Shown: piece after piece, positions 55,539-63,786 of the stretch | How positions within the stretch are numbered: position 1 is the first letter of the stretch | How the letters are laid out: each line of letters opens with the position of its first letter | Origin: DAOVXM01 sp963746255 | GTDB lineage: Bacteria > Chloroflexota > Anaerolineae > Anaerolineales > UBA4823 | DNA length: 64,000 nt | Direction of reading: 5' to 3' | Assembly (NCBI GenBank): GCA_963746255.1 | Contig: CAVVAJ010000007.1 | Coordinates: 186,001-250,000, forward strand | The notes under the pieces: model-generated | Seen by the model: the letters and a program-made list of their open reading frames with translations, nothing else | Databases searched by the model: none | What the model was told of the DNA's origin: nothing | Made by a program: the position numbers and the translations under genes

Positions 55539-56360
55539 TTAGCGCAACAGTGTTGCATAATATATGGCAGCAAATATATGGATGGTAGCAGCAGTAAAAA
55601 GGACCATCCCAATTGGGATGTGAACGGAATGCCATAAGGCCAGTGTCCGTCTTGCCAAGGCCAGCGAATTTAGTTGGCGGGTAAGCTGATGCCGACGACG
55701 CAGCTGTTTATCCAGTTGATCTACTTTAGAACGTGTTTTTTTATCAAGGCGTGCTTTTTCCAACCACCACTGCAGGCGGTGGGCTGGATCGGTAAGTGTC
55801 CTATCAACGAAAGTTGCTAAAAATCCATTGGAGGGCTTTTCCTTGACTATTAAGCGAGAAAAAAGAGCTGCTGTAGTGGGCGATTGGTGCTCCATTTCCT
55901 GCCTGATTTCAGCATCCGCAATAGCGATTTGCTTTTCCAGCAACTCGGCTTCAACGATTGCCCCATCCGTAGTACGTGGTACTAGGGTGTATATGTAACG
56001 GCCAAATATCCCGCTACCAACGATGATGATTGTCAAAAGCAAGACAATCCCAGCCAGCCCGTTGAACTTCCAGGAAGAATGCAGCAATACCATATATGGA
56101 CCAACCAGACCGGTGAAGATGTGGAAGTCTAGCCAATTGGACATGCGCCCTAAGCGTGCGTTGCGGCTGCGTTTGCGTAGGGAATAGAGCGTTTCGGTCA
56201 TGAGCATGAGTATGAACCCTAGGATCCCGATGGTGTGACCAAAAAAATCGCTTGCCGGTGGGATTTCGCGGTAGATGATGAGCACAAATAAATATAATGC
56301 CGTGACGAAGATTATGGCTATAGCTGAGTACCAAATTTCTCGATTGCCTTTAGTTGACAT
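55539..56360 (-). CDS. Four-helix membrane protein, probable di-haem cytochrome b-type quinol/electron-transfer subunit
   Basis: The 273-residue protein has helices at about 9-31, 40-57, 83-128 and 243-270. Histidines fall in helices: FFGHTIGILGF, WLDFHIFTGLVGPYMVLLHSSW, and LWHSVHIPIGMVLFTAATIHIF. Pairs of histidines on facing helices suit two b-haems, as in ferric reductase or cytochrome b561 folds. A soluble helical segment (residues 130-240) lies between helices 3 and 4. Its start overlaps the stop of the FAD oxidoreductase by 11 bp, indicating one operon, and it is followed by an 18-haem cytochrome gene. No exact family is named. Confidence 0.7.
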   Translation of the reverse strand: MSTKGNREIWYSAIAIIFVTALYLFVLIIYREIPPASDFFGHTIGILGFILMLMTETLYSLRKRSRNARLGRMSNWLDFHIFTGLVGPYMVLLHSSWKFNGLAGIVLLLTIIIVGSGIFGRYIYTLVPRTTDGAIVEAELLEKQIAIADAEIRQEMEHQSPTTAALFSRLIVKEKPSNGFLATFVDRTLTDPAHRLQWWLEKARLDKKTRSKVDQLDKQLRRRHQLTRQLNSLALARRTLALWHSVHIPIGMVLFTAATIHIFAAIYYATLLR

Positions 56361-57663
56361 GATTGGCTTTCCATTGTGACCAATGTTCGATGATCAGATC
56401 GGTAAGAGCTGCTTTTGGCGCAAGGAGCTTTTCTCGAATGGATGTGATCGGTACTTTGTGATTTATCAGCTCTCGGAGAGGTTGTGATAAAGTCTGATCG
56501 CCCATAAGAATCGCTCCCAATAACGAATAATCGTCAAGAATTAACCTGATATGGTTGACATCGAAATTTGATTGCACTGCTATAGCATCAGGCAGCTGGC
56601 GCCACACCTCACTATCACCGCGCGCGATACCGTGTAGATCATCGTCCTCACCTTTTCCGACAGTGCCGATAATGGTCGTTGTCAAATTTGCCAGCCTGGT
56701 TACATTGAACGGAGTCCCTCGCAAATAAGCTTGATTGGCTCCCATCATATTGAGCCCGGCTATCCAGCCCTGTTCTCGAGCTGGTCCCCAAAGACTATCA
56801 AGCACGTAGCTACCGGAAATTGGATCGTAAACTTGCGCGACATCACCGGCCGCATATATCTCTGGCAGGCTTGTCTGCTGATGTTGATTGACGATAATAC
56901 CCCTGTCGACCTTTAGTCCACAGGATTTGCCAAGTTCTACACGTGGACGGATACCGATTGCAAAGGCGAGCAGATCGCATTTGATATTTTGACCTGCCTG
57001 GGTTCGAACACCGATGACACGACCTCGCTTTCCATATATTTGATCTAACTTGGTTTGGTAATGGATATTGACTCCTTCTTCCTTAAGACGATGCTCAACG
57101 ATTTTGGATTCGGCATCGTCTAAAACATTACTCCAGTAGCGCTCCCCGCGTAAGAAGTAATGCGTTATCACCTTGTTTGTCACCAAGCCTTCAACCATCT
57201 CCAGTGCCGTTATACCGCCCCCGATTACGATGGCGCGCTTCCCACGCCGGGCAAGTTTTCTAATCTGTCGGGCATCCACGATATTATCAAGTTTTACCAC
57301 CCCATCTAAGTCAATCCCCGGGATATCAATCATTGCCGCTTGAGCTCCAGTGGCAATTAGCAATCGCGTATATGGGATTCTGGCACCATCCTCCAGCACG
57401 ATGGTGCTTTGGTTGGGGGCGATTGCTGCTACTTCTGCTCGTATACAGCGGCAGTGCAGCTCATCAAAATAGTGCTTTGAAAATGGGAACAAGTTGGCTT
57501 CGGTCAGCTCACCATTAAGGTAGTATGCCAATCCCGGCCGTGAATAAAACCCTTCCCGCTCATTGCCGATCAGAGTTATTTTACTAAGTTGATCCTGGCT
57601 GCGGATTGCTTCGACCGCAGCAATACCAGCAACACCGCTCCCAATAATCACATATTCTGCCAT
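56350..57663 (-). CDS. FAD-dependent pyridine nucleotide-disulfide oxidoreductase (NirB/rubredoxin-reductase-like)
   Basis: The 437-residue protein has an FAD site (YVIIGSGVAGIAAVEAI), a second dinucleotide site (KRAIVIGGGITALEMVEGL), the ATG segment TRLLIATGAQAAMIDIP, and the flavin-closing IYAAGDVAQVYD. The C-terminal helical domain follows. There is no redox-active CxxC, as in NirB-type and ferredoxin reductases. It should pass electrons from NAD(P)H to a one-electron carrier, presumably the ferredoxin encoded just upstream (28-bp gap). It overlaps the b-type cytochrome gene, supporting a joint function. Confidence 0.88.
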   Translation of the reverse strand: MAEYVIIGSGVAGIAAVEAIRSQDQLSKITLIGNEREGFYSRPGLAYYLNGELTEANLFPFSKHYFDELHCRCIRAEVAAIAPNQSTIVLEDGARIPYTRLLIATGAQAAMIDIPGIDLDGVVKLDNIVDARQIRKLARRGKRAIVIGGGITALEMVEGLVTNKVITHYFLRGERYWSNVLDDAESKIVEHRLKEEGVNIHYQTKLDQIYGKRGRVIGVRTQAGQNIKCDLLAFAIGIRPRVELGKSCGLKVDRGIIVNQHQQTSLPEIYAAGDVAQVYDPISGSYVLDSLWGPAREQGWIAGLNMMGANQAYLRGTPFNVTRLANLTTTIIGTVGKGEDDDLHGIARGDSEVWRQLPDAIAVQSNFDVNHIRLILDDYSLLGAILMGDQTLSQPLRELINHKVPITSIREKLLAPKAALTDLIIEHWSQWKANHVN

Positions 57664-57690
57664 TAGGATACTGCCCTACCTGGTTTAGGA

Positions 57691-57948
57691 TTAACGTGCA
57701 AACAAGTTCGTCCGGACAAAACTTAAGACCCCTCTTGGACAACGGCATATGCACTCCCCGCATGTCAAACAGTGGCTATCTTGTATCGGCTGCCCGAACC
57801 AGGCATGTCGCCTAACATCGATCCCGATCGGGCAGTTGAACGAACAGATGCCGCATTGGATACAGCGGGAACTATCCGGGAAGACATTCCCCTCGACAAG
57901 CGCTTGGCGCCGGGTTTTCTCTTGCTGAACGATGTAGCGTAAGTTCAT
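57691..57948 (-). CDS. Ferredoxin with two [4Fe-4S] clusters
   Basis: The 85-residue protein has two cluster motifs: CIQCGICSFNCP and CLTCGECICRCP. An N-terminal helix (MNLRYIVQQEKTRRQAL) and a linker of 26 residues between the motifs resemble the electron-transfer modules of heterodisulfide-reductase C-like proteins. It is the first gene of a group ordered ferredoxin - FAD oxidoreductase - b-type membrane protein - 18-haem cytochrome. It lies 161 bp downstream of the 26-haem cytochrome gene. It is cytoplasmic. Confidence 0.9.
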   Translation of the reverse strand: MNLRYIVQQEKTRRQALVEGNVFPDSSRCIQCGICSFNCPIGIDVRRHAWFGQPIQDSHCLTCGECICRCPRGVLSFVRTNLFAR

Positions 57949-58109
57949 GATACTTCTAACCGCGTATTGTTATCAGATCAGTATGACATAGGTCTATTGA
58001 AGAGGACATTTCCGGAATACACTCCAATTCTAATCCAAGAAATCCGGCATCTTTTGAAAATGGATCTTAGTACACATAAGAAAAATAACTATCCAGATGA
58101 AAGGGGACT

Positions 58110-60254
58110 TCAATCTTGACCATTGGGGTGGCAGTTTATACATCGCGAAGCGAGATCGGCGATGTTCTTTTCGGCATGTTTTTCCTCCATTTTGGTCCGG
58201 TCATGACAGTTGTAACAAGTCCAACTGGACGATTTGCTGTTGTGGCAATTTGCGCAATTTCCGTCGGCGTTCTTATGGTTAATTGGGAAGCTGTGATTCT
58301 GGACGGATATGCTGCCCCATGAATTAGCATTGTGGCACTGTGAACATTGTCCTGACCAATGGTTGTTGGGTCTGGAATGACAGGACTGGCAGTCGTTCTG
58401 CCCGCTGTGGTTGAAGCTAGCAGAACCCCAAGAAGAGGTGCTATGGCAGGCTGAACACTGCCCGCTGTAATGGTTGTTGGGTCTGGAGTGGCAGGACTGG
58501 CAGTCGGTCTGCCCGCTGTGGTTGAAGCTGGCTGAAGCCCAGGCATTGGTGTTGTGGCATGCTGAACACTGCCCGCTGTAATGGTTGTTCGGTCTGGAGT
58601 GGCAGGACTGGCAGTCGGCCTGCCCGCTGTGGTTGAAGCTAGCAGAACCCCAAGAAGAGGTGCTATGGCAGGCTGAACACTGCCCGCTGTAATGGTTGTT
58701 CGGTCTGGAGTGGCAGGACTGGCAGTCTGTCTGTCCGCTGTGGTTGAAACCAGCAGAACTCCAGGCATTGGTGTTGTGGCATGCAGAACACTGCCCGCTG
58801 TAATGATTGGCAGGCTTGTCACCGGAGTGGCAGGACAGGCAGTCTGTCTGTCCGCTGTGGTTGAAACCAGCAGAACTCCAGGCATTGGTGTTGTGGCATG
58901 CAGAACACTGCCCGCTGTAATGATTGGCAGGCTTGTCACCGGAGTGGCAGGTCAGGCAGTCTGTCTGTCCGCTGTGGTTGAAACCAGCAGAACTCCAGGC
59001 ATTGGTATTGTGGCAGGTGGAGCATTGACCGCTGTAATGATTGGCGGGTTTGTCGCTCGAATGACAAGATTGACAGTCAGTTAGACCGCTGTGGTTAATG
59101 CTCGCTGAACTCCAGGCATTGGTGTTGTGGCAGGTGGAGCATTGCCCAACAAAATGGTTTCCAGGTTTATTTTTATCGTGGCAAGATTTACAATCTGTTA
59201 ACCCTTTGTGGCTGAAACTTACCTGCTGCCAGCTGCTGGTGATATGGCAGGTGGAGCACTGACCTTGAAAATGATTGGCGGGTTTGTCGCTCGAATGGCA
59301 ATTCTGACAATTTGTCGCCCCCGTTGCTTTGTGATTAAACTTAGCTGAAGACCAATTTTCAGAATTATGGCAGGCTGAACATTGGCCTGAGAAATGATTT
59401 GTGGGAATGTCTTTCTGGTGGCAGGTTTGGCAATTAGTGCTGGTGACAACTGTGTGATCGAAATTTACTTGTGACCATACCTGGGTAGTATGACAAGCAG
59501 AACACTCACCCGAGAAATGGTTGACGGGTTTATCTGCGAGGTGGCAGGTTTGACATTGCGCGGGTGTGCCAGCGAATTTTCCCTCTAGGTGACAACTCTC
59601 ACATGCTAACTCGGCGTGCTTTCCGTTAAGCGGGAAGAATTCATGCTCAGCACCCTCGCTCCCGGGAGGAAATTCAATTGTGTGCGGTGTCGTTAAGTTA
59701 TCCGTACCATCAATTATGGTTTCATTCGGCGGCAATGCCTGATTCGAGTTCTGCTTATCTATCGACGAGGGTTTCTCATATGACTTGGCCAACGCCGTAT
59801 ATACCGACAAGATATCATCTAGTAGCTGCTGGTATGCTTCGGGCGCCTGATCAGGCACTACGTTCAATGTAATCAGCGCATCGTATGCGTTTTCTAATAC
59901 AGCAATCAGCCGGTAGTTTATGGCGGGTTTGAGATCTTGAGGAGAGCCAAATACAGCCTCAACCGCCTGGTCCAGCGATTTGTCTAAAGCATAGAATGCT
60001 GCCAGTTCATAATCTGTCCCTTGTGCATTTGCTAGTTGGATGGTGCGTTTTTCTGATAGCTCTAAAAAGTAAATTGTCCGGCTGGTATTCTCAAGTAATA
60101 ATGGGGAGATTTCCTCTTCCACGAAGCGCTGAAGTGGATAGAAGATGTCTCCGGGGTTGAAGGGTGCGTTGGAGATGACCGCCAGACCTGTGCACGCACT
60201 AAGCAGACCGGTAGCTAGGACCAATATCGATAGTTTCAATAAATAGCGCCGCAT
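58110..60254 (-). CDS. Lipoprotein multihaem c-type cytochrome with 26 CXXCH motifs in tandem two-haem repeats
   Basis: The 714-residue protein has a lipoprotein signal (LVLATGLLSAC) and a helical domain up to about residue 165 that begins PGDIFYPLQRFVEE, resembling DUF5667. It then has 26 CXXCH sites. Two precede and two follow eleven repeats of the form NHYSGQCSACH...W...FNHSGQTDCQSCH. Each repeat has two CXXCH plus two further histidines (NHY and FNH), enough to ligate every haem with two histidines. The anchored, modular layout suits a surface conductor. GGAGAG precedes the start. It is the largest cytochrome in the window. Confidence 0.93.
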   Translation of the reverse strand: MRRYLLKLSILVLATGLLSACTGLAVISNAPFNPGDIFYPLQRFVEEEISPLLLENTSRTIYFLELSEKRTIQLANAQGTDYELAAFYALDKSLDQAVEAVFGSPQDLKPAINYRLIAVLENAYDALITLNVVPDQAPEAYQQLLDDILSVYTALAKSYEKPSSIDKQNSNQALPPNETIIDGTDNLTTPHTIEFPPGSEGAEHEFFPLNGKHAELACESCHLEGKFAGTPAQCQTCHLADKPVNHFSGECSACHTTQVWSQVNFDHTVVTSTNCQTCHQKDIPTNHFSGQCSACHNSENWSSAKFNHKATGATNCQNCHSSDKPANHFQGQCSTCHITSSWQQVSFSHKGLTDCKSCHDKNKPGNHFVGQCSTCHNTNAWSSASINHSGLTDCQSCHSSDKPANHYSGQCSTCHNTNAWSSAGFNHSGQTDCLTCHSGDKPANHYSGQCSACHNTNAWSSAGFNHSGQTDCLSCHSGDKPANHYSGQCSACHNTNAWSSAGFNHSGQTDCQSCHSRPNNHYSGQCSACHSTSSWGSASFNHSGQADCQSCHSRPNNHYSGQCSACHNTNAWASASFNHSGQTDCQSCHSRPNNHYSGQCSACHSTSSWGSASFNHSGQNDCQSCHSRPNNHWSGQCSQCHNANSWGSISVQNHSFPINHKNADGNCANCHNSKSSSWTCYNCHDRTKMEEKHAEKNIADLASRCINCHPNGQD
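58280..59522. repeat. Tandem DNA repeats of 111-117 bp coding for two-haem units
   Basis: Eleven in-frame repeats lie within the 26-haem gene. Units 4-10 (about 58365-59161) are closest to one another. Units 4-6 are 117 bp (39 residues, with DKPA or GDKPA) and units 7-10 are 111 bp (37 residues, with SRPN). Units 7 and 9 (NTNAW) alternate with 8 and 10 (STSSWG), which suggests duplication of a two-unit block. These are coding repeats, not CRISPR. Confidence 0.9.
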
Positions 60255-60319
60255 GGAATTCTCTCCACTTCAAAACAGGATTTCATCAAATCGACCAAAC
60301 TGTATCTTCAAATTTATCG

Positions 60320-61861
60320 CTATCCAGATACTTCCTGGTGGCAAGTTACGCAAGCTGGGATTTCTACCTCAGGTATCCCTGCCTGCAGATGGCTGGTGAA
60401 GACGGTTTCACGTTGATGTTCATGACAACCATAACAGGTGTATTCGGTATAGCGATCTATATGGCAAGATTGGCATAACGAAGGCTCCTTTGATCCGTGC
60501 TCAAGTGGGAATGTGTGCACTGATAGAAATGCCGGAGACCATTCTGATTGGTTGTGGCAATACTGGCATTTTTGGCCGAAGAATCCCGCATGTATTTCTG
60601 GCTCGGCATGACACTCGTAACACGCACGCGGAGTACCGCGATATACGAAGTTGCTGTGGCATTCTTGGCAATCGATTTCGGAATGGTTTCCTTCCAGGAG
60701 GAAGATACCATCGTGGTTAAAATTATCCATCCTGTCGATACCATCATGACAATCGAGACACGCTGTTCCATACTTTTCGATATGGATGGGGATAAAGTCA
60801 GGTTTTCCTGAATCCTGGGCGTGGCAGTCAATGCAAGTGTTGACTTGAAAATCATTGAATTGCTCTCCATGACATCCATTGCAGTTTATCCGCGCACCCG
60901 AGAAATCTTGCCGATGGTGGTCTAGAGTAAAGTCTGTCTGGATGCTATGGTTGAAGTCTAAGCCGTTAAGACTAGCTGGTGACCACGCCTCAGTTTTGTG
61001 GCATTCACTGCAGTCAAAGGAAAAAATGCTTTCATGGAGCGGCGGTTCATGATGACAGGATATGCATTCGCTAGGCGTATTCGTGAAGGGGTCACTCTCT
61101 TCGGAGCCAGTATGTGAATCTCGAATTAGAAATACACCTGCCGTGTTCTGGGCACTTTTCTGCGGTATAAGAGAATTACCAATCTGATGGCACTTGGCAC
61201 ACGACACTCCGGCATGGGCGCCGTCTAAGGGGAAATCAGTGCTCTCATGATTGAAGGCAACCATCCGGTCAACACCATCATGGCAAATCAAACAGTTCTC
61301 TCCATATTGTTCAATATGGTGTAGTTCGAAGTCCTTATCACCCTGCGTATGGCAGCTTTTGCAGCTATCATCCAAAACGCTAAAATCAGCCTGACTATCA
61401 TGACAGGTGTAGCAGCTGATACTAGAAGATTCATAGCCATACTCGTGCTTTGCCAGTGAGAAATCTGTGCTGGTGTGATCAAACTTCTCGAACGCAGCTG
61501 CTGTTAGGTCATATTCCAGTCCGCGGTGGTCGGAGTGGCAGTCCGCACATATCTCTGCAGAACTGATATAGCTGTGCGTCCCGTTCTGATTGTTTATCTG
61601 CTGGGCTACATCTTCATGACAATTCATACACAGACTATCCTGGGGGACTGCTAGCGGTTTGTGGCATTGCTGACAATCTCCCTCAAAATTGGCATGTGAG
61701 GTATATCCGCTTAACTCAACTCCAGGTTGGCTAATGGCACTCACCCTCCCGGGGCTGAAAGCAATACCACCAAAGTTCCAGGCGTGCAGAGATAAACCTA
61801 CCAGGAGGAGCAGGGTGAAAATTATGCCAACCGGAGTTGCTAACGGGTGTTGTCGTCGCAT
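60320..61861 (-). CDS. Membrane-anchored multihaem c-type cytochrome, 18 CXXCH motifs
   Basis: The 513-residue protein has an N-terminal signal or anchor helix (VGIIFTLLLLVGLSLHAWNF), then FSPGRVSAIS, which parallels FSPGALNAQQ in the 54026-55486 cytochrome. It carries 18 CXXCH motifs, from CQQCH and CMNCH to CYGCH and CVTCH. Repeated blocks FNHESTDFPLDGAHAGVSC and FNHDGIFLLEGNHSEIDC recall NapC/cytochrome c3-type folds. The two 18-haem proteins are paralogues. It lies 65 bp upstream of the 26-haem gene and downstream of a strong terminator, so it probably has its own promoter. Confidence 0.92.
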   Translation of the reverse strand: MRRQHPLATPVGIIFTLLLLVGLSLHAWNFGGIAFSPGRVSAISQPGVELSGYTSHANFEGDCQQCHKPLAVPQDSLCMNCHEDVAQQINNQNGTHSYISSAEICADCHSDHRGLEYDLTAAAFEKFDHTSTDFSLAKHEYGYESSSISCYTCHDSQADFSVLDDSCKSCHTQGDKDFELHHIEQYGENCLICHDGVDRMVAFNHESTDFPLDGAHAGVSCAKCHQIGNSLIPQKSAQNTAGVFLIRDSHTGSEESDPFTNTPSECISCHHEPPLHESIFSFDCSECHKTEAWSPASLNGLDFNHSIQTDFTLDHHRQDFSGARINCNGCHGEQFNDFQVNTCIDCHAQDSGKPDFIPIHIEKYGTACLDCHDGIDRMDNFNHDGIFLLEGNHSEIDCQECHSNFVYRGTPRACYECHAEPEIHAGFFGQKCQYCHNQSEWSPAFLSVHTFPLEHGSKEPSLCQSCHIDRYTEYTCYGCHEHQRETVFTSHLQAGIPEVEIPACVTCHQEVSG

Positions 61862-61944
61862 AGAATTTCAGGTGTTACCAATAACCCAAGTTATGTTTTG
61901 TTATTTCCAGCTAACATTTTCTTAACAATCATGCTATTACTGAA

Positions 61945-61977
61945 AACCGATGAGGCGGGTAACCCGCCTCATCGGTT
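61945..61977 (-). terminator. Strong intrinsic terminator after the seven-haem gene
   Basis: AACCGATGAGGCGGGT pairs fully with ACCCGCCTCATCGGTT (16 bp, minimal loop). On the minus strand it is followed by TTTTC. It lies 45 bp past the stop of the seven-haem gene and separates it from the next cytochrome gene. Confidence 0.85.
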
Positions 61978-62021
61978 GAAAAGGAATAAGTTGGATCAGC
62001 CACCAACTGGCGCATCTTCCT

Positions 62022-63335
62022 TTATCGGTGTGGACCTCCCGCGGTCGGTTCGGTGAGGTGGCATACTGTGCATTCTGCGAGGGTGCCGGAGTGCCCTTGC
62101 AGATTTACGAACTTAATCGCATCACGAGCTTCATTACTCGTGGCAATTGCATGCGTACTGTCGTGGCAAGCCTCACAGTACACTCCACCGTGTCCCTTCG
62201 AAAAACGATACAATTCTTGGTCCTGCTCATACCCGAGTTCGTCGTGACAAACGTCACAGCGCGGCTCGTCCAACCAGGGATTGCGGTTTTCTTGAGCCAC
62301 ATCTTCCATGCCGCCGTGGCAATCTGTACAGCCCATCTCATATTCACTGGACATCACATCACGCAAACATTTGGTGTCTGGGCCTGGGTGGCAGGCATAG
62401 CATCCATCGGTGCTGTCCTGGACTTTACCAGCGTGTTTTTTATGCATGGCTTGTGAGAAGTTCGGTATTCCGGGTTCACCCGGTGCGCCAAGTGCGTTAG
62501 ATGCATGGCATTCAGCACAGAGAATCGGTCTGCGGCTCATCAGCGGTTTGTTACCGCCAGGATATTCATCCTGATTCTCTTCATCATGCAGGGTTAATAT
62601 ATTGGTTTCCACACGACCGGTGCTGATATCGAATTCCCCGTCTGCATGGCAATATTCGCAGTGCATCTCGGTCGAGACCGGAGCGACTACCCGGTTGCGT
62701 GCCAGCTCAACTCCTCCGGAGCCTGTCACGACGATATCCGCTAACTGGTAAGGTTGACGGTCAGTAGCATCTGTATAATCATCATCATATTCCGTAAGCG
62801 GAATGCCTTCGGCAATGAAGTGGTCCGCACTCATATCCATCGTGCCCGCTAAGCCTTTTCCAGTTAATCCGATATTCGGGGGCAGTGGGGAGGTTAAGTT
62901 GAATAGTGGTTGGGCGTAATCCCAAAAGTTTGACTTCTCAACCGAATAGGTGTTATCGGGGAAGCTGTAGGTGACGGTGATGTTCTCAGTCACGATTAGT
63001 GGTGGGTCACCGCGCTGGATTACCTGGGCCCAGAGTGTATTCCAAGGGGGCAGGACAGCTAAGTCCTGGAAGTTGCGGTTGTAGCAGTGCATACCAAGGT
63101 CATTCCAGCCGATGACCACGTAATCCCCCAGCGCGGGCATTGGTGGTACTCCGCCGTAACCCCCAGATATGAAAGGTAGGAAAATCGTTCCATCATTTTC
63201 TAGCACTGTGTTTTGTGCCAAAGAGGCACTCGGCTGCCAGGCAAGTACCACTAATAGCACAAGAGTGATAGTGACGAGGATGCCCAGGATCAGTTTACGA
63301 TTCTTGATTTTCTGCATAAATTGCTTGGTATACAT
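62022..63335 (-). CDS. Exported seven-haem c-type cytochrome
   Basis: The 437-residue protein has an N-terminal signal or anchor (LILGILVTITLVLLVVLAW, PSASLA). A domain of about 170 residues follows, beginning DYVVIGWNDLGMHCYNRNF, with NTLWAQVIQRG. Seven CXXCH sites follow: CEYCH, CAECH, CYACH, CTDCH, CDVCH, CEACH, CTVCH. The N-terminal GWNDLGMHC domain is known from exported multihaem proteins of anaerobic metal- and sulfur-respiring bacteria, but its role is undefined. GGGAGGG precedes the ATG. It is the first cytochrome gene of the region, divergent from a response regulator gene. Confidence 0.9.
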   Translation of the reverse strand: MYTKQFMQKIKNRKLILGILVTITLVLLVVLAWQPSASLAQNTVLENDGTIFLPFISGGYGGVPPMPALGDYVVIGWNDLGMHCYNRNFQDLAVLPPWNTLWAQVIQRGDPPLIVTENITVTYSFPDNTYSVEKSNFWDYAQPLFNLTSPLPPNIGLTGKGLAGTMDMSADHFIAEGIPLTEYDDDYTDATDRQPYQLADIVVTGSGGVELARNRVVAPVSTEMHCEYCHADGEFDISTGRVETNILTLHDEENQDEYPGGNKPLMSRRPILCAECHASNALGAPGEPGIPNFSQAMHKKHAGKVQDSTDGCYACHPGPDTKCLRDVMSSEYEMGCTDCHGGMEDVAQENRNPWLDEPRCDVCHDELGYEQDQELYRFSKGHGGVYCEACHDSTHAIATSNEARDAIKFVNLQGHSGTLAECTVCHLTEPTAGGPHR

Positions 63336-63786
63336 TTGCCCTCCCTGTTACTATCCTTGAATTAATATGATCAAAAAAGATACATGCAATCAAAGATTAG
63401 TGACAGAGATGATCACTAATCTATAAGTAGGACTTAATGTAATAAAGTTGCGGGTTATTTGAAACCTTAACGACATCTTAATAACTTGAAAGAGAGAACA
63501 GATAGAATCATTCTGTGTGGTCACTACAGTTACGTTACAGTTTTCTGGTATGTTATGTCAATAAACTGTGCGTAACTTTATTAACTTGGGTTTAAGGGAA
63601 TACAGCCGATAATTTTCAAAATATTCGTGTCACCGATATTATATCAATAGTAATCTTGAATCGGACTCGCTGCTTTTATCGGTGATTTCGGATACAATAA
63701 GCCTTATCCCTATATGAATATGATGGTCACGCCTTGATGATTTTCATTGTTTCGAGGTGACCCTTGCACAAAATTTGGAGGCTATT
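63336..63786. promoter_or_regulatory. Divergent regulatory region between the seven-haem cytochrome and response regulator genes
   Basis: This 451-bp region has no ORF. It holds a perfect inverted repeat AGATTAGTG/CACTAATCT (63394-63402 and 63414-63422). It also holds a pair of near-identical sites in opposite orientation, GTAATAAAGTTGCG (63439-63452) and CGTAACTTTATTAA (63571-63584). These could be operators for the adjacent regulator; promoter boxes were not fixed. Confidence 0.45.

Noticed and set aside
58136..58939. Alternative minus-strand frame of 267 codons inside the 26-haem gene
   Set aside because: It is a shadow of the tandem repeats in another frame (Thr/Ala/Pro-rich), without start signals.
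58280..59522. Regular direct repeats that could suggest a CRISPR array
   Set aside because: Repeat units of 111-117 bp are contiguous, in frame, and code for haem-binding units; there are no unique spacers.
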